Source: CAVRRZ01 sp963723745 (lineage in GTDB: Bacteria > Actinomycetota > Actinomycetes > Mycobacteriales > Geodermatophilaceae). From it: a DNA stretch of 64,000 nucleotides. The stretch lies in contig CAVRRZ010000001.1 in assembly GCA_963723745.1 (NCBI GenBank), positions 1,302,001 to 1,366,000 of the forward strand. Direction: 5' to 3'. The notes beneath the pieces are model-generated. The model had not been told where the DNA came from and made no database searches. It saw nothing but the letters and a program-made list of their open reading frames with translations. Of this stretch, positions 7,878 through 16,660 are shown one piece after another. The translations under genes were made by a program, and so were the position numbers. How positions within the stretch are numbered: the stretch's first letter is position 1; every line of letters starts with the position of its first letter.

Positions 7878-7895
7878 TCGGTCGTGCACGACCGA
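7878..7895. promoter_or_regulatory. 18-bp perfect palindrome between def and flavin reductase gene
   Basis: TCGGTCGTGCACGACCGA is fully self-complementary. It lies 16 bases after the def stop and about 38 bases before the most likely start of the next gene. A second short inverted repeat, GTGTCGGGACAC, follows directly. This is typical of an operator for a dimeric regulator, though a hairpin in the def 3' end is also possible. Confidence 0.5.
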
Positions 7896-7933
7896 TGTGT
7901 CGGGACACCGGGGTGCGGGGCATGGGGCAGGTC

Positions 7934-8554
7934 ATGACCGTGAAGCCCCCGCTGTCCGCCCTCGCGCTCGTGTGCAGCCTCAAGCCGTCCCCGGCACCCT
8001 CGAGCAGCGAGCTCATCGCCCGCCAGGTCCTCGACGCCCTCGGCGAGCACGGGGTCAGCGGATCGACGGTGCGAGTGGTGGACCACGACGTGAAACCGGG
8101 CGTCGAGGTGGACATGGGCGAGGGCGACGCCTGGCCGGCGATCCGCGAGAAGATGATGGCCGCCGACATCCTGGTGCTCAGCACCCCGACCTGGGTGGGT
8201 CACATGAGCAGCGTCGCCCAGCGGGTGCTCGAGCGGCTCGACGGCGAGCTGTCCGAGACCGACGACACGGGCCGGCCGCTGGTCAGCGGCAAGGTCGCCG
8301 TCGTCGCCGTCGTCGGCAACGAGGACGGCGCGCACAAGATCGTCGCGGACACCTTCCAGGGACTCGGCGACATCGGCTTCACCATCCCCGCCCAGGGCTC
8401 CACGTACTGGAACGACCAGGCGATGGGCAGCACCGACTACCTGGACCTGGACGAGACCCCCGAGGCGGTGGCCTCGACGACGGCGACGCTCGCCGCGAAC
8501 GCCGCCCACCTCGCGCGGCTGCTCAAGGCCTCGCCCTACTCGTCGGCCGACTGA
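7934..8554 (+). CDS. Flavodoxin-family NAD(P)H-dependent FMN reductase
   Basis: About 206 residues with a flavodoxin-like fold: the N-terminal strand and phosphate loop (ALALVCSLKPSPAPSSSE), the STPTWVGHMSSVAQRVLERLD segment that lines the flavin, and a third strand VAVVAVVGNEDGAHKI followed by a region with an aromatic Trp-Asn. It should bind FMN and reduce quinones or small molecules with NAD(P)H. Two ATGs compete (7922 and 7934); the second leaves the usual short N-terminus. An 18-base palindrome upstream suggests dedicated control. Six bases separate it from the GTPase gene. Confidence 0.8.
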   Translation: MTVKPPLSALALVCSLKPSPAPSSSELIARQVLDALGEHGVSGSTVRVVDHDVKPGVEVDMGEGDAWPAIREKMMAADILVLSTPTWVGHMSSVAQRVLERLDGELSETDDTGRPLVSGKVAVVAVVGNEDGAHKIVADTFQGLGDIGFTIPAQGSTYWNDQAMGSTDYLDLDETPEAVASTTATLAANAAHLARLLKASPYSSAD

Positions 8555-8560
8555 GCCCCG

Positions 8561-10278
8561 ATGACCGCCCCGGCTCCGTCGGTGCCCGACGCGTTGCAGC
8601 ACCTGCGCGACCGCGTCGCCGCCGTCCGGCTGGGTCTGGCGGTGCCCGGCCGGGACGACGCCGAGCGCGCCGCGCGCGGCATCGTCGACCAGGTCGACGA
8701 CTACCTGCTCCCGCGGCTGCGCGACCTCGACGCCCCGCTGCTGACCGTCGTCGGCGGCTCCACCGGCGCGGGCAAGTCGACGCTGGTGAACAGCCTGCTG
8801 GGCACGAGCGTCACCGCGTCCGGGGTGCTGCGGCCGACGACCCGGGCGCCGGTGCTGGTCTGCGCGCCGGCCGACCGGGCGGCCTTCGCGGGCGACCGGG
8901 TGCTGCCCGGCCTCTCGCGGACGACCGGCCCCGTCGACGCGGCCGACCCCCACGGGGGCCTCCGGCTCGTCGTGCACGAGGAGCTGCCGCCGGGCCTGGC
9001 GCTCGCTCGACGCCCCGGACGTCGACTCGGTGGTGGAGGCCAACCGCGACCTGGCCGGTCAACTGCTCGCCGCGGCGGACCTGTGGGTGTTCGTGACCAC
9101 CGCGGCCCGCTACGCCGACGCCGTCCCCTGGGACCTGCTGCACACCGCCGTCTCGCGCGGCACCGCCGCTCGCGGTCGTCCTGGACCGGGTGCCGCCCGA
9201 GGCGCTGGCCGAGGTGGCCGACGACCTGGCCGGGATGCTGCGCCGCGCCGGCCTGACGTCGGCCCGCCTGTTCGTGATCGAGGAGCGGCCGCTGGTCGGC
9301 GGGCTGCTCCCCGACGAGGACAGGTCGCGCCGCTGCGGGCCTGGCTGCACGGGCTGGCCGCCGACCAGGAGCAGCGCGACGCCGTCGTCCGCCAGACCCT
9401 GTCCGGGGCCCTCGACAGCCTCGACGCGCGCGTGCTCGACCTGCTGGCCGCCGTCGAGGACCAGGACGACGCCGCCGTAGCGCTGCGGTCGGCCGCGGAC
9501 GCCGCGTACCGGGCCGCCCGCGACCAAGTGGACGACGGCGTCGCCGGCGGCGCGCTGCTGCGTGGCGAGGTGCTGGCCCGCTGGCAGGAGTTCGTCGGCA
9601 CGGGGGAGTGGATGCGCGGGCTGCAGGCCGGCGTCGGCCGGCTGCGCGACCGGCTCGGCGCGGCGCTGACCGGCCGGCGCTCCCCGCCGGAGGAGGTGCA
9701 GGAGTCGCTGGAGTCCAGCGTCGAGCGAGCTGCTGCGTGCCGCGGCGGACGCCGCCGCCGAGCGCACGGTCACCGGCTGGCGGGCGCTGCCCGGCGGCGC
9801 GGCGCTGCTCGCCGGACGTGAGCGCGAACTGGAGTCGGCGTCGCCGGCCTTCGGCGAGCGCGGCGGTCGACGAGGTGCGCGACTGGCAGGGCGGCGTGCT
9901 CGACCTGGTGCGCGAGCGAGGGCGCCGGCAAGCGCGCCCGCGCCGCGCTGCATGTCCTGGGGCGTCAACGGCGCGGGGGCGGCCGTGATGGTCGCCGTCT
10001 TCGCGCCGACCGGCGGGCTGACCGGCGGCGAGATCGCCGTCGCGGGCGGCACCACGGCCGTGGGGCAGCGGGTGCTCGAGGCGGTCTTCGGCGACTCCGC
10101 GGTCCGCTCGCTGGCCGCGCGGGCCCGCGCCGACCTGGACAGCCGCGCCGACCGGCTGCTGGCCGACGAGCGGCACCGGTTCGACGTCCTGGTCGACGCC
10201 CGTGCACCGGCGGCGGGCACGGCCGAAGCGCTGCGGAACGCGGTCGCGGAACTGGCCCGAGCCAGGCGGGCGGGCTGA
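8561..10278 (+). CDS. Dynamin-like/YfjP-type GTPase A, multiple frameshifts
   Basis: The N-terminal frame encodes a GTPase domain with P-loop GGSTGAGKSTLVNSLLG at about residues 63-80 and a switch threonine in RPTTRAPVL. Later frames contain the G3-like LDAPDVDSVV, AADLWVFVTTAARYADA and a long helical tail ending near GVNGAGAAVMVAVFAPTGG, a probable membrane hairpin. Single-base shifts near 9005, 9168, 9324, 9726, 9859, 9917 and 9965 split the gene; undoing them gives a continuous protein of about 570 residues. It abuts a second GTPase (TGATG). Such pairs are common in actinobacteria and are thought to act on membranes; the exact role is unknown. Sequence error is the likelier reason for the breaks. 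Confidence 0.75.
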
Positions 10279-11856
10279 TGGTCCGCGAGGCGAGCCTGCT
10301 GGCGACCGGCTGGCGCGCTCTGCGCGAGGCGGTCGAGGTCGCCGAGGGCCGGCTCGACGTCCCGGAGGTCGGGCGGCCGCCCGGTCCCTGCTGGCCAAGG
10401 CCGGCGCGCGGGAGGCCCTCGGGGACGCCACGGTGGTGGCGCTGGCCGGCGCGACCGGCAGCGGCAAGTCGACGCTGTTCAACGCCCTGGCGGGCGGCCG
10501 AGGTGAGCACACCCGGCGTCCGCCGGCCGACCACCGGGGTCGCCCACGCGGCGGTGTGGGGCAGCGGGCGCCGACCGGCTGCTCGACTGGCTGGAGGTGC
10601 CCCGCCGGCACGTGGTGGCCGCCGACGGCGGGGCCCTCGACGGGCTGGTGCTGCTCGACCTGCCCGACCACGACAGCGTGCAGCTCGAGCACCGGCTGGA
10701 GGTCGACCGGCTGGTGGAGCTCGTCGACGTCCTGGTGTGGGTGCTCGACCCGCAGAAGTACGCCGACGCCGCCGTCCACGACCGCTACCTCGCCCCGCTG
10801 GCCGACCACGCGGGCGTGCTGCTCGTCGTCCTCAACCAGGTGGACCGGCTCGACGAGGCGGCGGCCGCGGCGTGCCGCGCCGACCTGCGTCGCCTGCTCG
10901 ACGGGGAGGGCCTGACCGACACCCCGGTGCTGTCGCTGTCCGCCCGCACCGGCACGGGGCTGCCCGAGCTGCGCGCCCTGCTCGAGCGGCGGGTGGCCCG
11001 GCGTCGTGCCGCCACCGACCGGCTCACCGCCGACGTGCGGACGGCGGCCGCGGCGCTGGCCGCGCACTGCGGGAGCGAGGGCGGCGCCGCCCCGGCCCGG
11101 CCCCCGGCCGACCTCGTCGAGGCGCTGGGGGACGCCGCCGGGGTGCCGGCGGTGACGTCGGCCGTCGAGCGGTCCGCCCGGCGGGACGGGCGCCGCCCGC
11201 ACCGGCTGGCCGCTGCTGCGCTGGACCCGTCGGCTGCGACCGGACCCGCTGCGCCGGCTGCACCTCGGCGACGAGGCGGCGCGGACCTCGCTGCCCGCGC
11301 CCGGTGCGGTCGTCCGGGCGGGCACCAGCACGGCGCTCCGGCGGGCCCGCGACCGCGCCGGCGAGGGGCTGTCCCAGGCCTGGCGGGACGACCTGCGGCG
11401 CACGGTCGAAGTGTCGGAGGAGCGGCTGGCCGACCGCCTGGACCGGGCGGTCGCCGGCACCGACCTCGGACCCGTCGCGGGTGCCGCTGTGGCAGCGCGG
11501 CGTCGGCGGCCTGCAGTGGCTGCTGCTGCTGACGGCCCTGGCCGGCGCGCTGTGGCTGCTCGGCCTCGCGGTGCTGGGCTGGCTGCAGCTCGACGACGTC
11601 GCTGCCGCTGCCGCAGGTCCAGGGGCTGCCGCTGCCCACCCTGCTGCTGGTCGGCGGCCTGCTCGCCGGCGCGCTGCTGGCGCTGCTGGCCGCGCCGCTG
11701 GTCCGGGCCGGTGCCCGCCGCCGGGGCCGCCGGGTGCGCCGCCGGCTGCTGGACCGGGTGGCCGACGTGGCCCGCACGGAGGTCAGCGAGCCGCTGGCCC
11801 GGACGCGGGCCGACCACGCACGGTTCTGCGCGGCCGTGGAGCGCGCGCGGCGCTGA
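10278..11856 (+). CDS. Dynamin-like GTPase B with C-terminal membrane hairpin, multiple frameshifts
   Basis: Partner of GTPase A, starting in its stop codon. P-loop ALAGATGSGKSTLFNALAG; G2-like RPTTGVAHA; G3 VLLDLPDHDS; G4-like LVVLNQVDRL; then SLSARTGTGLPELR as G5. Two C-terminal hydrophobic segments (LLLLTALAGALWLLGLAVLGW and LLLVGGLLAGALLALLAAPL) form a membrane hairpin. Frameshifts lie near 10375, 10500, 10570, 11190, 11473 and 11601. Repaired, it is about 525 residues. The two adjacent GTPases may form a heteromer that remodels the membrane; this is inference by analogy with paired bacterial dynamin-like proteins. Confidence 0.75.
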
Positions 11857-12011
11857 GCCGGGCACGCCGGCCGGTCCGGGTGGAAGCTCGGCCGAACCTG
11901 CCGGACTGCGGCAAGAGGACGCAACTCCTCGCTGGGCCCGGCGACCGGTCCGACGGCGCCCGGCGAACGGATGCGGGAAGCCCGCGGCGCGGACGGCCGT
12001 TGCTCCACGAC

Positions 12012-12341
12012 GTGACCCGGGAGCCGTCCGACGACCTGCACTCCGAGTACCTGCGCGCCGACCTGTTCCTGAGCTCGGGCCGGCCGACCGAAGCCGCCCG
12101 CATCCTCGAGCCGGTGCTCGCCGAGCACCCGGACAACGAGGCCGCGCTGGAACTGCTGGCGCGCAGCTACTTCGGGTCCGCGCAGCTGCGGCGCGCCGAG
12201 GAGGCGCTGACCCGGCTGGTGGAGCTGGCGCCGGCCAACGGGTGGGCGCGCCGGGCGCTGGCGCGCACGCTGGAGCGGCAGAGCCGAGGCGACGAGGCGG
12301 CCGTGCACCACCGCGTGGCCGACGCCCTCGGCGCGGAGTGA
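12012..12341 (+). CDS. Tetratricopeptide-repeat protein
   Basis: A 109-residue protein with about three TPR units: SEYLRADLFLSSGRPTEAAR, then EPVLAEHPDNEAALELLARS, then QLRRAEEALTRLVELAPAN and WARRALARTLERQ. TPRs are protein-interaction scaffolds. The GTG start was chosen because the repeat begins soon after it; the ribosome site is weak. Its stop lies in a 20-base tandem duplication that places three TGA codons in three frames. It lies 155 bases after GTPase B. Confidence 0.8.
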   Translation: MTREPSDDLHSEYLRADLFLSSGRPTEAARILEPVLAEHPDNEAALELLARSYFGSAQLRRAEEALTRLVELAPANGWARRALARTLERQSRGDEAAVHHRVADALGAE

Positions 12342-12381
12342 TCGCGCTCGGCGCGGAGTGATCGCGCTCGGCGCCGAATGA
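12327..12381 (+). repeat. 20-bp tandem repeat carrying stops in all three frames
   Basis: CTCGGCGCGGAGTGATCGCG occurs twice (12327-12346, 12347-12366), followed by a partial third copy that diverges slightly. Each copy encodes LGAE-stop when read in its own frame, with TGA at 12339, 12359 and 12379. Because the unit is not a multiple of three, the three stops fall in three different frames. Confidence 0.85.
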
Positions 12382-12410
12382 GACCTGGCGGGCCGGGGTA
12401 GCCCGTGTCC

Positions 12411-12605
12411 ATGAGCATTCTCGGACGAGTCCTGGGCACGGCAGAGCGCACTGCACGAGGGGCGGCGTCCGGGCGGACGGCCCGGCGCCCCGCCCGTGGC
12501 ATGGCAGGAGGGCCGACCCGCGGCAGGAGCTACGGACGCCGGACGCCGGCCCCGGCGGCCGGTGGTATCGGCCTGCTGGTCGGTGGTCTGCTGCGCCGGC
12601 GCTGA
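12411..12605 (+). CDS. Small basic hypothetical protein (64-66 aa)
   Basis: Either GTG 12405 or ATG 12411 starts a short arginine-rich protein, SILGRVLGTAERTARG...GGIGLLVGGLLRRR. The C-terminus has a short hydrophobic glycine-rich run capped by arginines. No family is recognised and no strong ribosome site is visible. It is kept because the amino acid pattern (single hydrophobic patch between basic blocks) looks protein-like and it ends immediately before an intergenic hairpin. Confidence 0.4.
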   Translation: MSILGRVLGTAERTARGAASGRTARRPARGMAGGPTRGRSYGRRTPAPAAGGIGLLVGGLLRRR

Positions 12606-12613
12606 CCGACCCG

Positions 12614-12672
12614 GGCAATGGAAGCTTTACCTACGTGCTGGCTCCCAGGACAGGGGTAAAGCTTCCATTGCC
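12614..12672. repeat. Intergenic hairpin repeat family 1, copy A
   Basis: Perfect 18-base arms GGCAATGGAAGCTTTACC (12614-12631) and its complement (12655-12672) flank a 23-base loop that itself can form CTGG/CCAG. The arm matches the arms at 39692-39753 and 53729-53788 with paired substitutions. It could be a terminator without a U-tract or a REP-like element. Confidence 0.8.
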
Positions 12673-12710
12673 TCGGCCGGACGTCGTCGTCAGCGGGTGA
12701 GCGGCGTTGC

Positions 12711-12737
12711 CCTCGGTCCGGCCGTGCCGGACCGAGG
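12711..12737. terminator. 12-bp perfect hairpin in the 12606-12847 gap
   Basis: CCTCGGTCCGGC and its exact complement with a three-base loop (CGT). There is no T-tract. It follows hairpin copy A and precedes the gene at 12848; it may stop residual transcription or cap the downstream leader. Confidence 0.5.
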
Positions 12738-12847
12738 AAGAGGGTGAGCCATGCGCGGCAGCGTGAGCTCGATGTGATCGCGCACAGACGCTGCGTGGTC
12801 CAATCCCCCTGGGTGTGCGCGCTCCGTCGGCTCGTACCGTCGTCCGG

Positions 12848-13633
12848 GTGAGCATTCCCGTCCGTCCCGGTGCCGGTCGCGCCCCCGCGCCCTCTGCGCC
12901 AGACCCGCTGGCCCCCCTGCTGGAGCTGCCCGGCGTGCGGGAGGCGACCGAGGCCGCGCGCGCCGCGGTCGACCGGCTGCTCGGCCACCGGGTGCTGCGC
13001 CGCGAGTCCGCCGGCGTGAGCGCGGAGTCGGCACTGCGCGGTGCCCGCGCCTCGGCCGCCCTGGAGGGTGCCGACGTCCCGCTGGCCGACCTGCGGGCCG
13101 GCCGGGTCGAGGACCCGCTGGTCCAGGGAGCGCTGCGGGTGTCCGCCGGCCTCGGGTCCATGACCGACACATGGCCTCGCGCCCCCGGCCAGGTGCTGGC
13201 GCGGCTGCACGTCCTCGCCGCCGCCGACCTCGCGCCGCGCGCGGACCTCGGCCGCCCGCAGGGGCATGCCGGCGGCCGCCTCGCCGCTCTCTTCGACCTG
13301 ATCACCGGGTCCAGTCCCGCCCCGGCGGTGCTCGTGGCCGCTCTGGCGCACGGTGAACTGGCCGCGCTGGCTCCCTTCGGCGCGGCGGACGGCATCGTCG
13401 CCCGCGCCGCGGGTCGGCTGACCGCGATCACCCGGGGGCTGGACCCGAAGGCGGTGTCGGTGCCGGAGGTGGGTTTCGCCGAGCTGGGAGCCGACGCCTA
13501 CCGCGTCGCGCTTCAGGGCTACGCGTCAGGGAGCCCGTCGGGGGTGGCGGACTGGCTCGTCCACTGCTGCCGGGCGACCGAGCACGGGGCCCTGGAGGGG
13601 CTGGCGATCTGCGAGAGCCTGCTCCGCGGCTGA
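12848..13633 (+). CDS. Fic-like protein with degenerate active-site motif (Rv3662c position)
   Basis: A 261-residue soluble protein. The N-terminal region contains RASAALEGADVPL, resembling the Fic_N SSxIEG signature, and the later AHGELAALAPFGAADGIVARA aligns with the Fic motif HxxFxxIHPFxDGNGRxxR but has lost the His and GNGR residues. I infer a Fic-fold protein without normal AMP-transferase chemistry. It lies in the same neighbourhood as the hypothetical gene Rv3662c beside the HAD/Tad block. The GTG at 12848 is preferred to 12815 for a better start context. Confidence 0.6.
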   Translation: MSIPVRPGAGRAPAPSAPDPLAPLLELPGVREATEAARAAVDRLLGHRVLRRESAGVSAESALRGARASAALEGADVPLADLRAGRVEDPLVQGALRVSAGLGSMTDTWPRAPGQVLARLHVLAAADLAPRADLGRPQGHAGGRLAALFDLITGSSPAPAVLVAALAHGELAALAPFGAADGIVARAAGRLTAITRGLDPKAVSVPEVGFAELGADAYRVALQGYASGSPSGVADWLVHCCRATEHGALEGLAICESLLRG

Positions 13634-13745
13634 TCCGCCCGTCGCGGGCCCGCGACTCAGCGGGCCCCTGACGGTGGTGGTGCGATGGCCCGTCGGGGTC
13701 AGGTCCAGCGGGACCTGACTGCAGGCCCGCTGCAGGTCGGCCGGA

Positions 13746-14129
13746 TCACGCGGTCACCCAGCGGTTCACGAGGTTCACCACGACGGTCCGACGTGCGTCG
13801 ACGTCGGCCAGGTCGCGGAAGGTGAGGACGGCACGGTCGGGGGCGAGCCACTCCAGCAGGCCGGACGGGTCCTCGAACCGGAAGGCCGCGCTGTCGTTGC
13901 GGGTCTGTGCGCCGCGGTGCAGGACGAGCTGGAGCCGATCGCCCGGCTGCAGGCGGAAGGTGACGCGGTCCACGCCGCCGAAGCAGAAGCTGGGCGCGTT
14001 CCACTTCACGTGCTCGGTGATCTGCTCGTCCGAGGCCAGAATGGCCGAGCGCAACTGTTCGATCCCCGCCTTGAGCGGGTGCTGCAACACCGCCATGAAG
14101 GCGTCGACGTCCCCTGCTCGTCCTGCCAT
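13746..14129 (-). CDS. DUF1801-domain protein
   Basis: A 127-residue protein with the DUF1801 pattern: FMAVLQHPLKAGIEQLRSAILASDEQITEHVKWNAPSF followed by a beta-rich half (DRVTFRLQPGDRLQLVLHRG) and LTFRDLADVDARRTVVVNLVNRW. The WNAPSF segment is the family hallmark. The molecular role is unknown; the fold is iron-chaperone-like (YdhG/Frataxin-like) in related families. The ATG ending at 14129 is the natural start. Confidence 0.8.
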   Translation of the reverse strand: MAGRAGDVDAFMAVLQHPLKAGIEQLRSAILASDEQITEHVKWNAPSFCFGGVDRVTFRLQPGDRLQLVLHRGAQTRNDSAAFRFEDPSGLLEWLAPDRAVLTFRDLADVDARRTVVVNLVNRWVTA

Positions 14130-14211
14130 GCCGGAGCCTTCTCCTCGTCAGCCCTCTCGTCGCGGTTCGTGTCGCAGTCGAGGGCGCCTGCGTGGACCCG
14201 GGATCTCACCC

Positions 14212-14487
14212 TCACCGTATGGGGGTGAGCGCGAAACCGGCGAGCGCGACCCCCACGATGCCGAGGGCCCCGGCCGCGGCGGCCGGCAGCCAGGCACCGG
14301 TGAGGGCGCCTCCGACGGCGGCCGCCACGACCACGAGCCACGGACCCGACATCGACAGGAGCAGCCCCGTCCTGCGCGCGGCCGGGCGCGAGGTGCGCCG
14401 GGAAGCCGACCGCGCGGTCTGGCCGAAGAGCGCTGCCCCGACGCAGACGCACAGCACGGCACACCAGGCGAGGAGCACCGTCGTCAC
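14212..14487 (-). CDS. Small membrane protein, hypothetical
   Basis: A 91-residue protein with three hydrophobic stretches: VLLAWCAVLCVCVGAALFG at the N-terminus, then WLVVVAAAVGGALTGAW and AAAGALGIVGVALAGFAL near the C-terminus, separated by a basic cytoplasmic loop (RSASRRTSRPAARR). No family is recognised. It lies between the DUF1801 gene and the HAD gene on the same strand. The start is GTG. Confidence 0.5.
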   Translation of the reverse strand: MTTVLLAWCAVLCVCVGAALFGQTARSASRRTSRPAARRTGLLLSMSGPWLVVVAAAVGGALTGAWLPAAAAGALGIVGVALAGFALTPIR

Positions 14488-14604
14488 GCCGGGCAGGATC
14501 GCGCAGGAAGTGCCCGTGCGCTGCGCGACCCGCCGGGCCGGCGCCCCCAGGTCGCGCTCGTGCGTGACCGCCGCCGGACGGGCGGTGTCCGCGGGGAGGC
14601 GGCC

Positions 14605-15463
14605 TCAGGCGCCGCGGCGCCGCCGGCGCGTCGGCAGGGGACCGCGGACGTCGGCCACGGTCGCGGCGTCGCGCAGCGCCGCGGCGCCGGGCGTACCAGG
14701 CCAGTCCCACGACGGCGGCCCCCACGCCCATCGCGGCCCCGGTGACGACCGGCGCGGCGGAACGGAGAACCGGGCGCGCATGCAGACCGGCCGGGTGAAC
14801 TGGCGCACCGGCCAGCCGTGCTCGAGCGCCGCCGGCGCAGGGCGCGGTCGGGGTTGACCGCCGTCGGGTGGCCCGACCGCGCTGAGCATCGGCAGGTCGG
14901 TGATCGAGTCGCTGTAGGCGTAGCAGTCGGCCAGGTCGTAGCCGCCCTCGGCGGCGACCTCGACGCATGGCGACCGCCTTGTTCTCGCCGTAGGCGTAGA
15001 AGTCGATCTCGCCGGTGTACCGGCCCGTCGGCGATCACCATGCGGGTCGCCACGACGCGGTCGGCGCCGAGCATCTCGCCGATCGGCTCGACCATCTCGG
15101 CGCCGCTGCTGGAGACGATCACGATCTCCCGGCCGGCCGCCCGGTGCTCCTCGATGAGGTCGGCCGCCTCGGCGTAGACCAGCGGGTCGACGATCTCGTG
15201 CAGGGTCTCGTCGACGATGTCGTGCACGGTGGCGACGTCCCAGCCCGGTGCACATCGCGGTCAGCTGCGCCCGCAGCCGCTCCATCTGCTCGGCGTCGGC
15301 GCCGGCGAGGGAGAAGACGAACTGGGCGTAGGCGGTCTTGAGCGACGGCACGCCGGTTGATCAGCCCGCCCTGGAAGAACGGGCGGCCGAAGGCCAGCGT
15401 GCTGGACTTGGCGATGACCGTCTTGTCCAGGTCGAAGAACGCCGCTGCGCGGGTCACAGTCAC
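14605..15463 (-). CDS. HAD-IB family (SerB-like) phosphatase, multiple frameshifts
   Basis: The N-terminus AAFFDLDKTVIAKSST carries the HAD nucleophile motif DLDKT. Later frames give VIVSSSGAEMVEPIGEMLGADRVVATR (motif II region) and DCYAYSDSITDLPMLSAVG (motif IV, acidic pair), then a C-terminal arginine-rich end. These parts are distributed over three frames with shifts near 15343, 15246, 15035, 14967, 14835 and in 14700-14790. Repaired length is about 285 residues. It is divergent from ssd, as Rv3661 is from the mycobacterial Tad locus. The phosphorylated substrate is unknown. Confidence 0.75.
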
Positions 15464-15584
15464 GAGGGTAAGTGGACCAGGGCCGGCCGGTCGGCCGCCG
15501 CTCGCCGTCCACACCCGAACGGGTCATCCACAGATTCGACGCAGATCTGGCGACTGTCTGCCCGGACTGACTGGGCTCGTCGCC

Positions 15585-16660
15585 GTGTCCACTTCCCGTC
15601 CCACGCCCCGCCCGCTCGTCGTCAGCACCGACGAGCAGCTGCTCGACGACCTCCTCCGCCTGCTCGCGGCGGCCGGGGCCGAGGCCGAGGTGGCCACCGG
15701 CGGTGCCGCCGCTGCGCCGGGCCCACCGGGAGGCGCCGCTGGTGCTCCTCGGTGCCGACGCGCTGACCGTCGTCGCCCGTCCGGGCGCTGCCCACGCCGG
15801 CCCGGGCTGGTCGTGGTGGCGGGCCGGGAGCTGCCGGCCGACGGACTGGGCCCGCGCCGTCGAGGTGGGCGCCGAGCGGGTCGCGGTGCTGCCGGCGGAC
15901 GAGGCTGGCTGCTGAGCCGCGCCGCTGCGGCGGTCCGCACCCCGGTCGAGCCGGGGCGGCTGGTCGCCGTGACGGGGCAGCTGCGGCGGTGCCGGCGCCA
16001 GCACCGTCGCGGCAGCCCTGGCCGTCGCGGCGGCACCGCGGCGCGCTGCTGGTCGACGGCGACCCGTGGGGCGCGGGGCTCGACCTGCTCGCTCGGTGGC
16101 GAACGGACCGAGGGCCTGCGCTGGCCGGAGCTGACCGGTCTGCGAGGGCGGGTGGCCGGCGATGCGCTGCTGGCCGCGCTCCCCGAGGTGGCCGGTGTGC
16201 ACGTCCTGGCAGCCGACCGCGCATGTGCGCGTCGACGGTGCCCGCCGAGGCGCTGGCAGCCGTCCTCGAGGCGGGTATGGCCGAGGGCTGCACGGTAGTG
16301 CTCGACGTCGTCCGGGCCGCTTCCCTCGATGCGGCCACGCTGCCGGTCGACGCCGGACCTGGCGCTGCTCGTCGTCCCGGCGCGGCTGCGGGCCGCCACG
16401 GCGGCCCGGCTGCTGGTCGAGGGCGAGGGTCGCCGTGGTCACGCGGCGCAGCTCGTCGTCCGTCCCGTCGCCGGGCGGGCTGTCCGCGACGGAGGTCGAG
16501 GACCTCGTGGGCCGTCCCGTGCTGGCCGACCTGGCGCACGACCGCAGCGCCGTTCCGCGCGGTGAGCGCGGCGAGCCGCCGGCGGTCACCGGGCGCTCGC
16601 CGCTGGGCACGGTCGCCCGGCGGGCACTGGCGGCGGTCCCGCCGTCGGCGGTCGGCATGA
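15585..16660 (+). CDS. ssd: Septum site-determining/CpaE-like ATPase (Ssd), multiple frameshifts
   Basis: The first gene of the Tad locus. The N-terminal part (RPLVVSTDEQLLDDLLRLLAAAG) is receiver-like; the ATPase half has a deviant Walker A (CGGAGASTVAAALAVAAAP), LLVDGDPWGAGLDLL and VVLDVVRAA. CpaE/MinD-like proteins localise the pilus machine; the mycobacterial homologue affects septation. At least eight one-base shifts between 15720 and 16440 scatter it over frames. The end is uncertain: a TGA at 16658-16660 overlaps the tadA ATG, but the domain frame reaches it only after a further shift. The GTG start at 15585 is plausible. Confidence 0.7.

Noticed and set aside
8561..11856. True pseudogenes for the GTPase pair
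   Set aside because: Every domain motif survives and each break is a single-base change of a recurrent type, so genuine decay is less likely; corrected sequence is needed to decide.
8701..12618. A 1305-residue minus-strand ORF and similarly long antisense ORFs (for example 4013-6565, 16878-19118, 17504-19639)
   Set aside because: Compositional shadows of GC-rich genes: Arg/Pro/Ala-rich, no domains, opposite to recognisable plus-strand genes.
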